NCBI GenBank assembly: GCA_027405735.1
Contig: JAPEHQ010000012.1
Location: forward strand, 1,426,001 to 1,490,000
DNA from: Mucor racemosus
Lineage: Eukaryota > Mucoromycota > Mucoromycetes > Mucorales > Mucoraceae
DNA: 64,000 bases
Direction: 5' to 3'
Below are positions 49,907 to 59,810 of this stretch, in pieces. Every line of letters starts with the position of its first letter. The stretch's first letter is position 1. The notes beneath the pieces are model-generated. The model was not told the DNA's origin. It did not search any database and saw nothing but the letters and a program-made list of their open reading frames with translations. The translations under genes and the position numbers were made by a program.

Positions 49907-50842
49907 TTAATGATTAAGAGGAGGCTGGGGTCCTGGCGAAGCAGGAAGGTGCAAACTGCTCTGGTCATTATCTACTGTAGAATCAATATTCCTCAGGTGG
50001 TTGTCATTGGCGTTAGAAGTGCTTTGACTTCTCATAGAACTAGCATCAGAAGAACTATGTCTTCTAGCAAATTTCGATACTGGTTTGGTAGGATCCAAAG
50101 GAGGAGATCGATCCATAGTAACATCCCGGGATACCAGGTTTAGTGCCTCAGCATCAGAAACAGCAGGAGAAGATTTGTGAAGGGTATCCTCGAAACCCTT
50201 AACCGATGCATCTGTAGCAGAAGAGGCAGAGAGTACTCCCATTGACTCATCTGCAGCCTCATAGCTTTGGTGAGAGGCTTCACCCATTAATTGATCTTGT
50301 TCCTTCTCGTTAGTGTCAGCGGAAACCGAATTGGCACTAGCAGCAGCAGGAATAACCGATGACTTGGTATTCGATTTGGATGAAGTGGTAGCCTTGGTGC
50401 CCTTTCGTTCTTTGGTTTTAGAAGGAGAGTTCTCCACAACACGGACTTTAGCAGGTACGGATTCAGAATTGTTTCGGTCACAGTTTTTAGCAACATGTCC
50501 ATGTCTGTTGCAATGATAACATCTGACCCATTTTTTGTAATCCGGGCAATCAGCTCGGCAGTGATCTGAAGCTTGACAGTTGCGACAAAAGTTAGGCATA
50601 GTATCCCATTGTAAAAGAATCTTGCGAGGATCAATTGCAAGAGGATCCCAAATAATTACACGGGCTAACTGTTCCAAGTGTTTTAGATCAGAACAAGTAG
50701 ATCCAGGAGTATGGTTTTCCTGACACTGGTTTGCTGTAGAGTTGATAGCAGTCAGGTTTAAGGTAGCGTAACCTTCCCCATAAAAAATACCATCTGTTTT
50801 AGAAATACCATGATCCAAGACGTCTCCAAAATCCGACAAACG
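49907..50842 (-). pseudogene. LINE ORF1, Gag-like, missing its N-terminus
   Basis: The frame is open from the insertion junction at 50843 (a stop lies in the flanking duplication) to the TAA at 49907. There is no start codon, so the 5' end of the element was lost. It has two CCHC knuckles, CRNCQASDHCRADC and CYHCNRHGHVAKNC, followed by a Ser-rich basic tail. The family role is RNA binding and RNP assembly. The absent part is probably the RNA-recognition domain and promoter, so this copy is unlikely to be autonomous. Confidence 0.82.
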
Positions 50843-51125
50843 TCAATTTTGTTTTTTGAATCATTTTTCGTTCATGTTTTCAAATAAATTTTGGAACCCC
50901 GTGATGATAGGCTTTAAGCTGTGATACACCCTTACTATTTTGGTTATCTCGATGAAAAATCAATATTTTTTGCTAAAACAAAAAATGCAGAGTAGCAATC
51001 GATTAGATCTATCTTGTGAATATAAAAAATTGATACTTCAATTTAGGCACTCACTTTTTTATAATCAATTTTAGGTCAAGATTGGTCAATGTTAGGCCAG
51101 TAGTGCGCTTATATTCTGGTATTGA

Positions 51126-51496
51126 TATTTCTAAGGTCTTTATTATTAAGTTAAAAAAGAAAGCCAGGAGCCATCAGGTCCTGGATTCTAAAAGTATTTA
51201 TACTACTTTAATTCGACTTGTTGGATTTCAGGTTTTATATGGGATTGAAATGAGATTTAACATAAATAATAGGCAAATACCTACAATCTAATTTTAATTT
51301 TCCCTGATTCAACTGCTGATGTTGCTAAACTAGCATCAAATTAGTTGTGTTGACTCGCAATAAGATAAGGCGTTTTACCAAGTGGGATGTTGGCGTTCAA
51401 TGTATTTCAGTTAAATTGAATAGATAGAGATATGGTTCTTCATGCAGAAATCCATAAATGTGTGAGAGAACTCATCAGATCTATGAACACAAAAAT
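51126..51496. other. Intergenic, no supported gene
   Basis: A 69-codon plus frame (51082-51291) begins inside family A and runs out of it; it has no domain. The end of this stretch may be the continuation of the gene relic seen at 52031-52105. Confidence 0.35.
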
Positions 51497-52025
51497 TGTC
51501 GTATATTTTCAGGATTGATAAATAGTACTTAAAAAAGAATACAATTATAAAAGAATGAGTAATTAATCAGTTCTTCAACTGTATAATAAAAACAAGATAT
51601 CGTTTATTTAGATATAAAAGTATGGCCTTTTATATTGATTTGACATTGAGATCATGAAATGTAATTTAAAGCACTATTGAACCATTGGATCTGTTTGATA
51701 GTAATCTATGGATTGAAATGGATCAATCATAATTTAACCGTTCTTGCAGAGCATGTAAGTTGTCTTGTTTCAATGCTGCGCTAAATATACTTGGATGTTG
51801 ATTTGATAGCTACTTGATTGGTTAACTGCTGGGATGAAATAATGTGGTGTCATAATTGAGGTCCGAGCGTTCTTGGTAATTACTGGATTAAACTTGATAC
51901 GCTAGGAGTTTCTTATATCTGATATCACGACTTGCACTTCAATGCATGTCGTAGTTAAGAGATTGTAAGGTGTATTCATAATGTAGAAGGTGATAATGTA
52001 TGATACTAGTAGGTGGAATACAACA
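51497..52025 (-). mobile_element. Solo LTR (529 bp), second copy, inverted
   Basis: On the minus strand it begins TGTTGTATTCC and ends ATACGACA, the same ends and length as 13963-14491. A 5-bp duplication AAAAT lies at 51492-51496 and 52026-52030. A few base differences separate the two copies, so they are independent insertions of one LTR retrotransposon family. Confidence 0.9.
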
Positions 52026-52030
52026 AAAAT

Positions 52031-52105
52031 AATCCAAATTGTGATGCTTCGTCGACCTGTACGAGGTTTGTTTGGGGCTATACCTGGTGGTGGCTCAAGT
52101 GTAAT
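52031..52105 (-). pseudogene. Coding-like fragment next to the solo LTR, possible membrane protein relic
   Basis: Minus-strand frame EPPPGIAPNKPRTGRRSI followed by TIWIIFV, then interrupted by the LTR. Removing the LTR and one AAAAT copy keeps the frame open through FIDLMSSLTHLWIS before a stop near 51440. A proline-rich cytosolic end followed by a membrane segment is plausible, but I do not recognise the protein. Confidence 0.35.
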
Positions 52106-52700
52106 TTAAGCATTTAACTGTCAAATGTATCGAATCAAGATGAAGTTGGTTGATTGATAGTGTATAACGGATAATAAAGCAATGCCATTTAATGAAATGA
52201 TGAATGTAAATGTATAAGCAAATCTTACTTTGAATGAAAGTACTAATTATTTTGATTAACACCAATAGATTCAAAAAGCACCGTTAAGTGCAATCATTGT
52301 TACTACTAATAAATTGCATAATTTGATATGCAGAAAACTCTTGAAGCATTTATTCTTTTTTTTTTTGGCAATGCTACAAATCATTGTTCAATATGACATA
52401 TGACTGAATATTAATGAATGTAAGAAAATACAACTGGTAAAAAACTGATACTCAGTGTACATCGAGGTCAAGATTGACAAAAGGTGCATTCATTGTGTAG
52501 TGGAAGTCTCAACATTTTGATGGATAGAAATTAAAGGACCAAGGTGTTGTGTTTGCCTCATGTTTTTAAAAGGGTTTAAAAGCATACTTCATCAAACTTA
52601 CTTAGATGTTAAATACTCATCACCATATGCTATTAGTGTTATCTTGTTTTTTATTTAGTTATTGTATTATTAAAAATCAGGCTTTTCATAGCTTATAACA
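52106..52700. other. Intergenic, no gene seen
   Basis: AT-rich, with no open frame or shared repeat noticed until family C copy 2 begins near 52680. Confidence 0.4.
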
Positions 52701-53825
52701 ATGACGACAGTGGGATGTTTCTGATTTCAGATTGACATTTATCATAAGGCGGGCTGATGATACATTTGATACTACTGTAGATGGAACCAGTCAATTTAAT
52801 TTACGGAATTTAAATCAAAATACCGAGGAACCATTTATAAGTACTCACGTTGGTTCTGGTAAATGGTAAAGCATAGAATAAATTGGCTTGGGACAAAGAA
52901 GGCAGAAAGGCGACAATAGGTTCCAGTGATAGCCATATTTATGTTTATAATATTGGAGAGGTAAGACTGAAACTCAATGTAAATTACCTCTAACGTAATA
53001 ATTATAAAGTAAGACTATATTATCATCAAATAGACTACCATACAATATCAACGTGTATAAATATTCACAGTAAGAAGCTTGAATCAAGTGGGTACAGCAT
53101 CGTAAATTCTTGAAAAAGTTCTCATGTATTATAAAATCTCTTATTTTTAAGACTTACAAGGTTTATAAGCGGAATATTAATTTCGAAAATTATTCTTGTC
53201 CAGATCATCAATTTTGACATTTTTTAATTTTTTTTTTCTGATTTTGCAAATCTAGAGTTAATTAGACTACCAATTAAAAAAACAAAAAATATAAACATGT
53301 ACAACACTTAGCGCTCTATTTGCTGAATAAAAAATATACAATATTTTTATTTCTAAATATTACATGAAAATCCTTTAACCGAAAAACCGTTTTTGGGCCA
53401 AAAGTACAAAGTTTTATTACTTAACATTTAATATTAAGCTTTTATAAAATGCGTATTATCTATAGCTACAATTTTCTCTCATAATGTAGTATATTTAAGC
53501 GTTGATTTTGGTATCAAAATTTGATTTTTCTGTTTTTTGGTCAAAATCATGTGTTGGTAAGGATAAAATGAGTCCCGAAAATGTCCGCTACAAAATCTGA
53601 GTTTTCAGACCATACCTGGCTAAATATAAGAATTGTTAAAAAAAAAAACGCATTTTATTTAAAACTTAGATATATACCATAGTATAAGACACTTAACCGT
53701 TCAATCTTGCTATGCTCAATTACGCCGTCGCTCTACAAACTCATTTTTGCAATTTTTTAACGAATGTATGATATGACAGACGGTTTTTCTGGTAGAAAAA
53801 TGTATGTTTCTATGATAACACATAA
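52690..53825. repeat. Dispersed repeat family C, copy 2
   Basis: The body 53080-53820 matches 11260-11990. Relative to copy 1 it keeps about 260 extra bases of the captured gene (52820-53080), including an exon end and a following intron-like stretch. It ends with the GCTATGCTCAATTACG block at about 53705 that brackets copy 1 on both sides. Confidence 0.75.
52722..52975 (+). pseudogene. Captured fragment of dynein intermediate chain, longer version
   Basis: Frames read TTVDGTSQFNLRNLNQNTEEPF, shifted and broken, then LNKLAWDKEGRKATIGSSDS, then HIYVYNIGE next to a GTAAGA donor. In dynein intermediate chains, VDGTG..DLWNLN..TE.P is followed by ALNKLRWD..GR....GDS.G..YVYD. The order and spacing fit. 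The VYDVKWSP part is deleted here but present in the copy at 11128-11242, so both derive from one longer capture. Confidence 0.7.
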
Positions 53826-53877
53826 CAGTTACTCCCTATTTTGTTTAGTTTATGGTGTATGCGCTGTAATGCTGCTT

Positions 53878-54069
53878 TTACATTGGCTGAAATGAGCAAT
53901 TTAGTAGGGTTTTAATTGTGCTAAATAATGTAAAGCCTTGAAAATCCTTTTCTACTTGCGTTGTTTCTGTCTTTTTATTTTCATATTCCAAGGATATATT
54001 CACCGTTTCATAGGCATACAGTATCAGACTATCAAGCTGGTATTCTTTTCTTTTATCTGAATACGGATG
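53878..54069 (-). CDS. Coding-like terminal exon, product not recognised
   Basis: A minus-strand frame of 63 codons follows a good acceptor (TTATGTTAG at 54070-54072) and ends at TAA 53878-53880. It reads EYQLDSLILYAYETVN, SLEYENKKTETTQVEKDF, QGFTLFSTIKTLLNC. Composition is protein-like. Any upstream exon would lie toward or beyond the gypsy element whose insertion site is at 54161, so it could be the 3' end of a gene broken by that insertion, or a transposon relic. Confidence 0.3.
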   Translation of the reverse strand, partial: HPYSDKRKEYQLDSLILYAYETVNISLEYENKKTETTQVEKDFQGFTLFSTIKTLLNCSFQPM

Positions 54070-54161
54070 CTAACATAAGTGACTAATGTTTTTAATATAG
54101 GTAGCAGTCTATATTAGAGACTGATGTTTTCATTTAACCGCATTCTAAGATCAAATATAAT

Positions 54162-54517
54162 TGCTACAAAAACGTAATTATAAAAAAGCGATGGGAAATA
54201 CAATTATAACTCTTCTAAGTTTATTAAAGGTATAAAGTAAAGCAACGATTCATCTACTCGATGGATCGTTGTGGTATTTATATTAAATGTCTAATTCAAA
54301 TTACTAATGCAGTAATTTGATCTTCTTGGTTTTAAAGCTGATGGGAAAAGGGATCAGCAATCACTAATTCAGGTTATACAATTATCTATAATTGTTGTTT
54401 GTGATTTTAAATTATAGTTAAGTTTCTATATTTCATGATCTTGGTTCTCACACCAGATTCATGTTATTCATTACTAATTCAATTTGATGTGTGAAAGACT
54501 GCCAGTAGTTCACATCA
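54162..54517 (-). repeat. 3' LTR of the chromovirus
   Basis: 356 bp, TG...CA ends (on the coding strand TGATGTGAAC to TTGTAGCA). I found no difference from the 5' LTR at 59811-60166 on reading. Confidence 0.95.
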
Positions 54518-54662
54518 TGCTCCCCGGCCAAACACATTGGCAGATGTGTTGACTAGAGTAATATAAAGAGAGATAGTAAGGGTAAAGGATAAATAGGATA
54601 TGTATTTATTAGATTGAAATGGATTGATTTTTTTTTTTTTTTTTTTGTGTAATAATTTACTA

Positions 54663-57600
54663 TTAAGCTTTGCGACGATTGCTAAGTTTGGATGTTTGTG
54701 ATACATTGTTACCACGTTTTCGTTTACTAGGGTTGCTAATTGAGTGTTTAGTTTGTATTTGGGGTTTAGAAGTATTATTTTGTTCTACTAATTTTCGTTT
54801 TCTTTCTATGTCAAATGCATTATTTCGTTTTACTTTCTCCCAGTATTTTTTAATAGGAAGAGGAGAGGAGAAGAAATCTGGAGTTATATAACTATTTTCG
54901 CGTTCACCATAACCAGCCCATTTGACCAAATATTCAGTAATACCATCTTTGTTTTTACGATGATCACGAATATCCTCAACTTCAAATGTTTCTTCTTCAA
55001 TTACAGTTTCATCTAAAGAAACAACTTTTAATTCAGAAGGCGTATATTCTCTATGAAGTAGTTCATTATTTTCATCACGCAGTACGTAATTACCCGCTTG
55101 TGTTTTTCTTGCAACGACATAAGGTCCTGCATACAAAGGAGCAAATTTATTTTCACGACCTTCCTTCAATCTTACCATGACAGGTGTGTCAAAAGGTATA
55201 TCAATTATATAATGTTTTTCATCAAATTTTTTATTGTATTCTTCTACTAAACGAGTAGTTCTAGTTTGGATTGCAGGGAATACAATTGAATTCATATATT
55301 CAGCTCGCTTTTGGAGTTCAGAAATAGTGAGGGGTTTTCGTCCATTTAGATTGAGATTTTCAGTGGATCTTTTAGTGCTAACTTGTCGAGCAAACATTAA
55401 GCTAAATGGAGTACTTGCAGTACGGTTCTTTATTTTCATGTTTATGGCTAATTGACAAAGTGCCAAACGATCATCCCAATTTCGGTGATCATTACCACAC
55501 ATTTTTCGTAAGGTTTGCATGATTGTTCGATTTGAATTCTCAACACTGCCATTGGATTGACTATAATATGGAGTGGAAAATCGATGTTGTATATTTAATG
55601 TTTTTGTAAGGAGACTCATTAGCGTATTAGACCATTCTTTTCCATTATCCGATTGAAAGATATTTATGGCCACGCCGTAATCACCAAAAATATTGAGTAA
55701 AGTTTGGGCGACAGTAACGCTTGATTTGTTTGGAATAGCACGAGTAATAACGTATCGAGTACAGAGATCAATCATGACTAAAATATATATGTTTCCTTTG
55801 TCGGTGACAGGTAACGGGCCTATGAGGTCAACCGCTACTCTATCCATCGTTTCATAGCTGACAATGCTACGAGCAGGATTGTATCCTTTTCTTGATGTAT
55901 TATGTAAGGCACATTCACGACAAGACAGAAGAGCCTCTTTAACATCTTTGTAAATAGAGTTCCAATGTAAACCGTAGTATGTATGTATATGTTTCACACA
56001 ACTTTCTGTACCAAAATGTCCAATTTCATGAGCATCCTTTATAATTTCAGCTCTATCTTTTTCTGGAGGACAAACATAATCTGTAATAGCAGATTTAAAT
56101 TCTTTGCTACTAATTTTCACAGCCAAGATATTTAGGTTTTTATCTTGCGAGTAAACTTTTGTTTTACGAACAAGCTCACTTTTATTATTTGCTCTTTTCA
56201 TCAAAATAAACCTTTGTAATCTTTTCATTTGTTTTTGATTTTCTTCTTCAAGTATTTGATCTTCCTCAATTGGCGGATACAACCGAGATAATGCATCACT
56301 TAACACATTATCTATGCCTTTTACATGAGAAATAGTGAAGTTGTATTCACTCAAAATTTCCAAGTAATTTTGTAAGGTACTATTTAAATTTGTTGAAGTG
56401 AACATATATGTCAGTGCAATATGATCAGTTAAAATTTCGAGATTTGGATGACCCCATAATAGAGATCTAAACTTTTGTAATCCAAATATGATTGCAGCAG
56501 TTTCACGACGGTTTGTAGACCAGTTTCGTTCAGCTTGATTTAACGACTTGCTGACGAAACCAATATGTTTAATTCGCCCTATATCATCTTTTTGATATAG
56601 ACAAGCAGCGATACCGTACAGGCTTGCATCTACTTGAAGGAAGAATTTATTTTCCAACAAAGGTGAATGGAGTATTTGATTTGATAATAAGATTTGCTTG
56701 ATTGCATTTAAACGATCAGTGTGTAACTGTGTCCAGTTATTTTTTACATCTTTGTCATTTCTTAATTGATCGATAGGTGCAGCCACTTTTGATAGCATAG
56801 GGCAATAATCTCGTAGATGAGATACAACTCCCATTATACTTTTTACTTGTTTGGCAGTTTTTGGAATTGGCCAATTATCAATATTTGACAAACGTCGCAT
56901 ATCAATTTTCGTAACACCAGGTCCAACAACAAACCCTAACAAAAACACTGAAGTTTTAAACCATGTACATTTATCCACATTTATGCGAAGATTAACAGAT
57001 GTCAACCTGTTGATAACTAGGTTAATCAGTTTTATATGAGATACTGGATCCTTGCTAAATAAGACAATATCATCTACATAATGCTCGACCCCTCCATAAA
57101 AGGTATCATCATCTTCAGTAGTATTGATATGTTGATTTTCTTTTTGCATTTCTTTTTTAAGTTCCATATGAATATCATTTAATAAAATAGACATGCATTT
57201 AACAAACAATGAACTCATAAATTTTAATCCGTAAGGGGCTCTAGACCAATGGTAAAACGAACCGTTATAACTAAAGGTTAAAGCTTCTCTCGAATTTTTG
57301 TGCACACTATACGACATGTATGCCTGATGTAAGTCAATTTTACTTATTATGCGTGCATTAGCCGAGACTCTATCAAAAATTTCGTTGATTTTAGGTACTG
57401 CATAGTTTTCATGATAATTTTGAGAGATGGCTGCATTAATTTTTCGTAGATCATAACAAATACGAAGCTTAGTAGGTTTGCCATTTAAATCCTTTTTTGG
57501 TACACACAACAACGGTGAATGATAAACAGACGATGGAATGGTCTTTTCCACAATACCATTTTCAAGCCATTCTTTTAGTTGGGCTTTTATTTCATTATGT

Positions 57601-59768
57601 GCATTAGCAGGTAATGGATATTGTCTCACAAAACAATCTGAAGGATCATCAATTGGGATTTGGACAATACTTTCTTTCATTGAACATACAGCGTCAGGTC
57701 TTATTTTTATGTTTTGATCAAGAGAATTCTGAATAGCTTTCATTAGATCTTTGCGTTCAGTAGAGGATCCATAATCAGCGTTTTCAGGATCATGATCATT
57801 TTTCGTATCATAATTGATATTCTCGAATTGAGACATTTCTTTATTTAAATCTTGAGGCCAAGCATGAGCGACACCACTAAGATAAATTTTTAATTTAGGT
57901 AAAATGTCAGAACCAAGCAGAACATCAAAATCTGTTTTCATTTCATCATTGAATTCAATGATTTCAAATTTATGTTTAAAAGAAATTCCATTTAAATAAG
58001 TTACTTCCATAGGCTCAGTTTGTCCAACCCTTTTGGTGCGACTATTAGTGCCATCTTCATTTACAGACAAAAAGTTTAAATAACCCATAGTTTTTATATT
58101 TTTTATATTTTTGAAATCTTTATTTAAAATTGATTTATTGATAAAAGAAATATCAGCACCAGGATCTACCTTGCCAAGAACTCTAATATTATTTAAAAGT
58201 AAAGGGGTGATTAGTTTAAAATCATTTTTATTTGTTTGTTTATTATTTTTGTACTCACAGTAGGAGTCTTCTTCCATGTTTTCACGAAAGACTTTTTCAT
58301 TATCATCAGCCCTCTTTTTTCCTTTATTTTTCTTTTTACTAGAACCAGAACTACGAATAGTCAAAACGCGAACGTTTCTTCCAGTATTTTTTTCATGATA
58401 TTCAGGACACGAATGCCCAAATACCCAGATTTTGCCACACCAAGTACAAAAAGTATTGCCAGTAGCCTTATGAGGCACATTCTTGCTTCCCAAAAAATTA
58501 GTTCTAGGAGGATGAGTAGACGAAGATGAAGACGAAGCAGAAGCAGAAGCAGAAGAACGTTTAGAAACATGACAATCTTTTTCATTGTGTCGAGCAGAGG
58601 CGCCACCATGATTTGGGCAAAAGAAATTGGAACCTTCAATGGTTGCTTTGAACCTCTTAGCAGGGCTTGATGAATTAACAGCAGTTGATGACGAAGTAGA
58701 GGCAGGACCACGAGATTTACTAATAAAAGTAATAGGACAAATTTGGGTGTTGAAAATGTTGATAGCAGCGGTATAAATTTCTTCAACTCTCCAATGTTCT
58801 CTATCAATATAAGTGCAGTGCAACAAAGTGTTGATTTGAGTTTGCCAATCTAGGGGAAAACCCATCAAAAAAGCATCACCAATAGTTAAGTTATCCGCCT
58901 TATAACCGGCTTCAGAAGCAGCCTTATTGAATCTTGCTGTATAGTCGTCAGTGGTCTCACCAATCTTCATAGCCGCATTAAAGACTTGTCGTCTTGATTG
59001 TAATTTTAGAACAGCATTATTACCAAATTTCTTGTTAAATAGGACACCAGCCTGGGTCCAGGTTTCACATAGCAAAAGCTCATTGTTCAGCCAAGCATCG
59101 AGATCAAAGTGCAAGGTAAGGGGAATATACCGTTTCCAGATATTTTCAATCTCTTCTCCACTGGAAGAAATTACTTTTTCAAATGATCTCAAAAAATGAT
59201 TTACTGATTCGTAAGCATCCTCCTTTGGAAAGTATTTGTTATTGCTGGACTTCAGTTGAAATTTTGGTAAATCTTGTCGGTTTAAACGAATACCTGAGGA
59301 GGGAGCAGTAATCTTGGTACCTGAGTTAAGGACTGCAGCAGAAACTTTGTTGTTGGAAAGTCTGATTGATGTCTTCATGACATTAATGTCTTTATTCATC
59401 TTTTCGATTTTCTCCCTAACTTCACTTAGTTGTTTTATAGCTTTTGGTTCGTTGGAATCAGTGGTAATCATATCAGCCATTAGACTAAGATACAGGTCTC
59501 GATGATAAATTATTTTTTTTAGAACATCCACCGGATTATTTTTCGTAGTGGCACTTGGAATAGAGATGGGAGCATTTGTGGTTTCTTGAGATGGAGCATC
59601 AGTCATTTCTGTATCCTCACCAGGTACAGTAGTGTTTAAATTCATTTGCTCTAAGCTGTCAGGAGCAGCAACCTGGCTTGAGATATCAACGGGAGCATCC
59701 ACAGGAGCAAGAGGGGGAGAACCAACAGAGGAGGAGCTTTCAGGTGAATTTGAAGCAGTAGATGTCAT
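54663..59768 (-). CDS. Gag-Pol polyprotein of Ty3/gypsy chromovirus
   Basis: 1701 aa in one frame. Gag is residues 1 to about 480 with an acidic, Ser/Thr-rich start and two Cys/His clusters (CPNHGGASARHNEKDCH, and CTWCGKIWVFGHSC, which is C-x2-C-x7-H-x-C and not the usual C-x2-C-x4-H-x4-C). The protease is near 534 with VDPGAD in place of the usual D-S/T-G. Reverse transcriptase: LRICYDLRKINAAI and YVDDIVLF near 896. RNase H: QVDASLYGIAACLY near 1044. Integrase: HHCC zinc domain from about 1249 (HEIGHFGTES, CRECALH), then DDE at VDLIGPLPV, QSDNGKEW and GSVENSNR (about 1309-1408). The C-terminal chromodomain (about 1588-1640, EYLVKWAGYGERENSY) would guide integration by chromatin contact. Gag and Pol share one frame without a recoding site. 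Confidence 0.95.
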   Translation of the reverse strand: MTSTASNSPESSSSVGSPPLAPVDAPVDISSQVAAPDSLEQMNLNTTVPGEDTEMTDAPSQETTNAPISIPSATTKNNPVDVLKKIIYHRDLYLSLMADMITTDSNEPKAIKQLSEVREKIEKMNKDINVMKTSIRLSNNKVSAAVLNSGTKITAPSSGIRLNRQDLPKFQLKSSNNKYFPKEDAYESVNHFLRSFEKVISSSGEEIENIWKRYIPLTLHFDLDAWLNNELLLCETWTQAGVLFNKKFGNNAVLKLQSRRQVFNAAMKIGETTDDYTARFNKAASEAGYKADNLTIGDAFLMGFPLDWQTQINTLLHCTYIDREHWRVEEIYTAAINIFNTQICPITFISKSRGPASTSSSTAVNSSSPAKRFKATIEGSNFFCPNHGGASARHNEKDCHVSKRSSASASASSSSSSTHPPRTNFLGSKNVPHKATGNTFCTWCGKIWVFGHSCPEYHEKNTGRNVRVLTIRSSGSSKKKNKGKKRADDNEKVFRENMEEDSYCEYKNNKQTNKNDFKLITPLLLNNIRVLGKVDPGADISFINKSILNKDFKNIKNIKTMGYLNFLSVNEDGTNSRTKRVGQTEPMEVTYLNGISFKHKFEIIEFNDEMKTDFDVLLGSDILPKLKIYLSGVAHAWPQDLNKEMSQFENINYDTKNDHDPENADYGSSTERKDLMKAIQNSLDQNIKIRPDAVCSMKESIVQIPIDDPSDCFVRQYPLPANAHNEIKAQLKEWLENGIVEKTIPSSVYHSPLLCVPKKDLNGKPTKLRICYDLRKINAAISQNYHENYAVPKINEIFDRVSANARIISKIDLHQAYMSYSVHKNSREALTFSYNGSFYHWSRAPYGLKFMSSLFVKCMSILLNDIHMELKKEMQKENQHINTTEDDDTFYGGVEHYVDDIVLFSKDPVSHIKLINLVINRLTSVNLRINVDKCTWFKTSVFLLGFVVGPGVTKIDMRRLSNIDNWPIPKTAKQVKSIMGVVSHLRDYCPMLSKVAAPIDQLRNDKDVKNNWTQLHTDRLNAIKQILLSNQILHSPLLENKFFLQVDASLYGIAACLYQKDDIGRIKHIGFVSKSLNQAERNWSTNRRETAAIIFGLQKFRSLLWGHPNLEILTDHIALTYMFTSTNLNSTLQNYLEILSEYNFTISHVKGIDNVLSDALSRLYPPIEEDQILEEENQKQMKRLQRFILMKRANNKSELVRKTKVYSQDKNLNILAVKISSKEFKSAITDYVCPPEKDRAEIIKDAHEIGHFGTESCVKHIHTYYGLHWNSIYKDVKEALLSCRECALHNTSRKGYNPARSIVSYETMDRVAVDLIGPLPVTDKGNIYILVMIDLCTRYVITRAIPNKSSVTVAQTLLNIFGDYGVAINIFQSDNGKEWSNTLMSLLTKTLNIQHRFSTPYYSQSNGSVENSNRTIMQTLRKMCGNDHRNWDDRLALCQLAINMKIKNRTASTPFSLMFARQVSTKRSTENLNLNGRKPLTISELQKRAEYMNSIVFPAIQTRTTRLVEEYNKKFDEKHYIIDIPFDTPVMVRLKEGRENKFAPLYAGPYVVARKTQAGNYVLRDENNELLHREYTPSELKVVSLDETVIEEETFEVEDIRDHRKNKDGITEYLVKWAGYGERENSYITPDFFSSPLPIKKYWEKVKRNNAFDIERKRKLVEQNNTSKPQIQTKHSISNPSKRKRGNNVSQTSKLSNRRKA

Positions 59769-59810
59769 TTAAAAATTAATAGAATAAATAAAAATGTTAA
59801 TTGTAAAAAA

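Larger units (their letters stand above)
45864..50843 (-). mobile_element. L1-like non-LTR retrotransposon (LINE), 5'-truncated
   Basis: About 5 kb inserted on the minus strand into family A copy 3. The 14-bp target duplication CAATTTTGTTTTTT lies at 45850-45863 and 50844-50857, with a short poly-A tail (T run on the plus strand to 45872). Two ORFs: a zinc-knuckle ORF1 cut short at its 5' end, and an endonuclease/reverse transcriptase ORF2 with one frameshift. The 3' UTR holds a GTTTA tandem stretch near 46000. Confidence 0.92.
44935..51125. repeat. Dispersed repeat family A, copy 3, split by a LINE
   Basis: The left part 44935-45863 and right part 50844-51125 join into one family A copy when the LINE between them is removed. 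The minus-strand frame at 45245-45700 is the longest of the three (151 codons). It shares SEFGMRVYKGKM and FLYTFLRISPRKINILK with copies 1 and 2. Confidence 0.8.

Noticed and set aside
54663..59768. Programmed frameshift or stop readthrough between Gag and Pol of the chromovirus
   Set aside because: Gag, protease and Pol domains are all in one continuous frame, so no recoding is needed.
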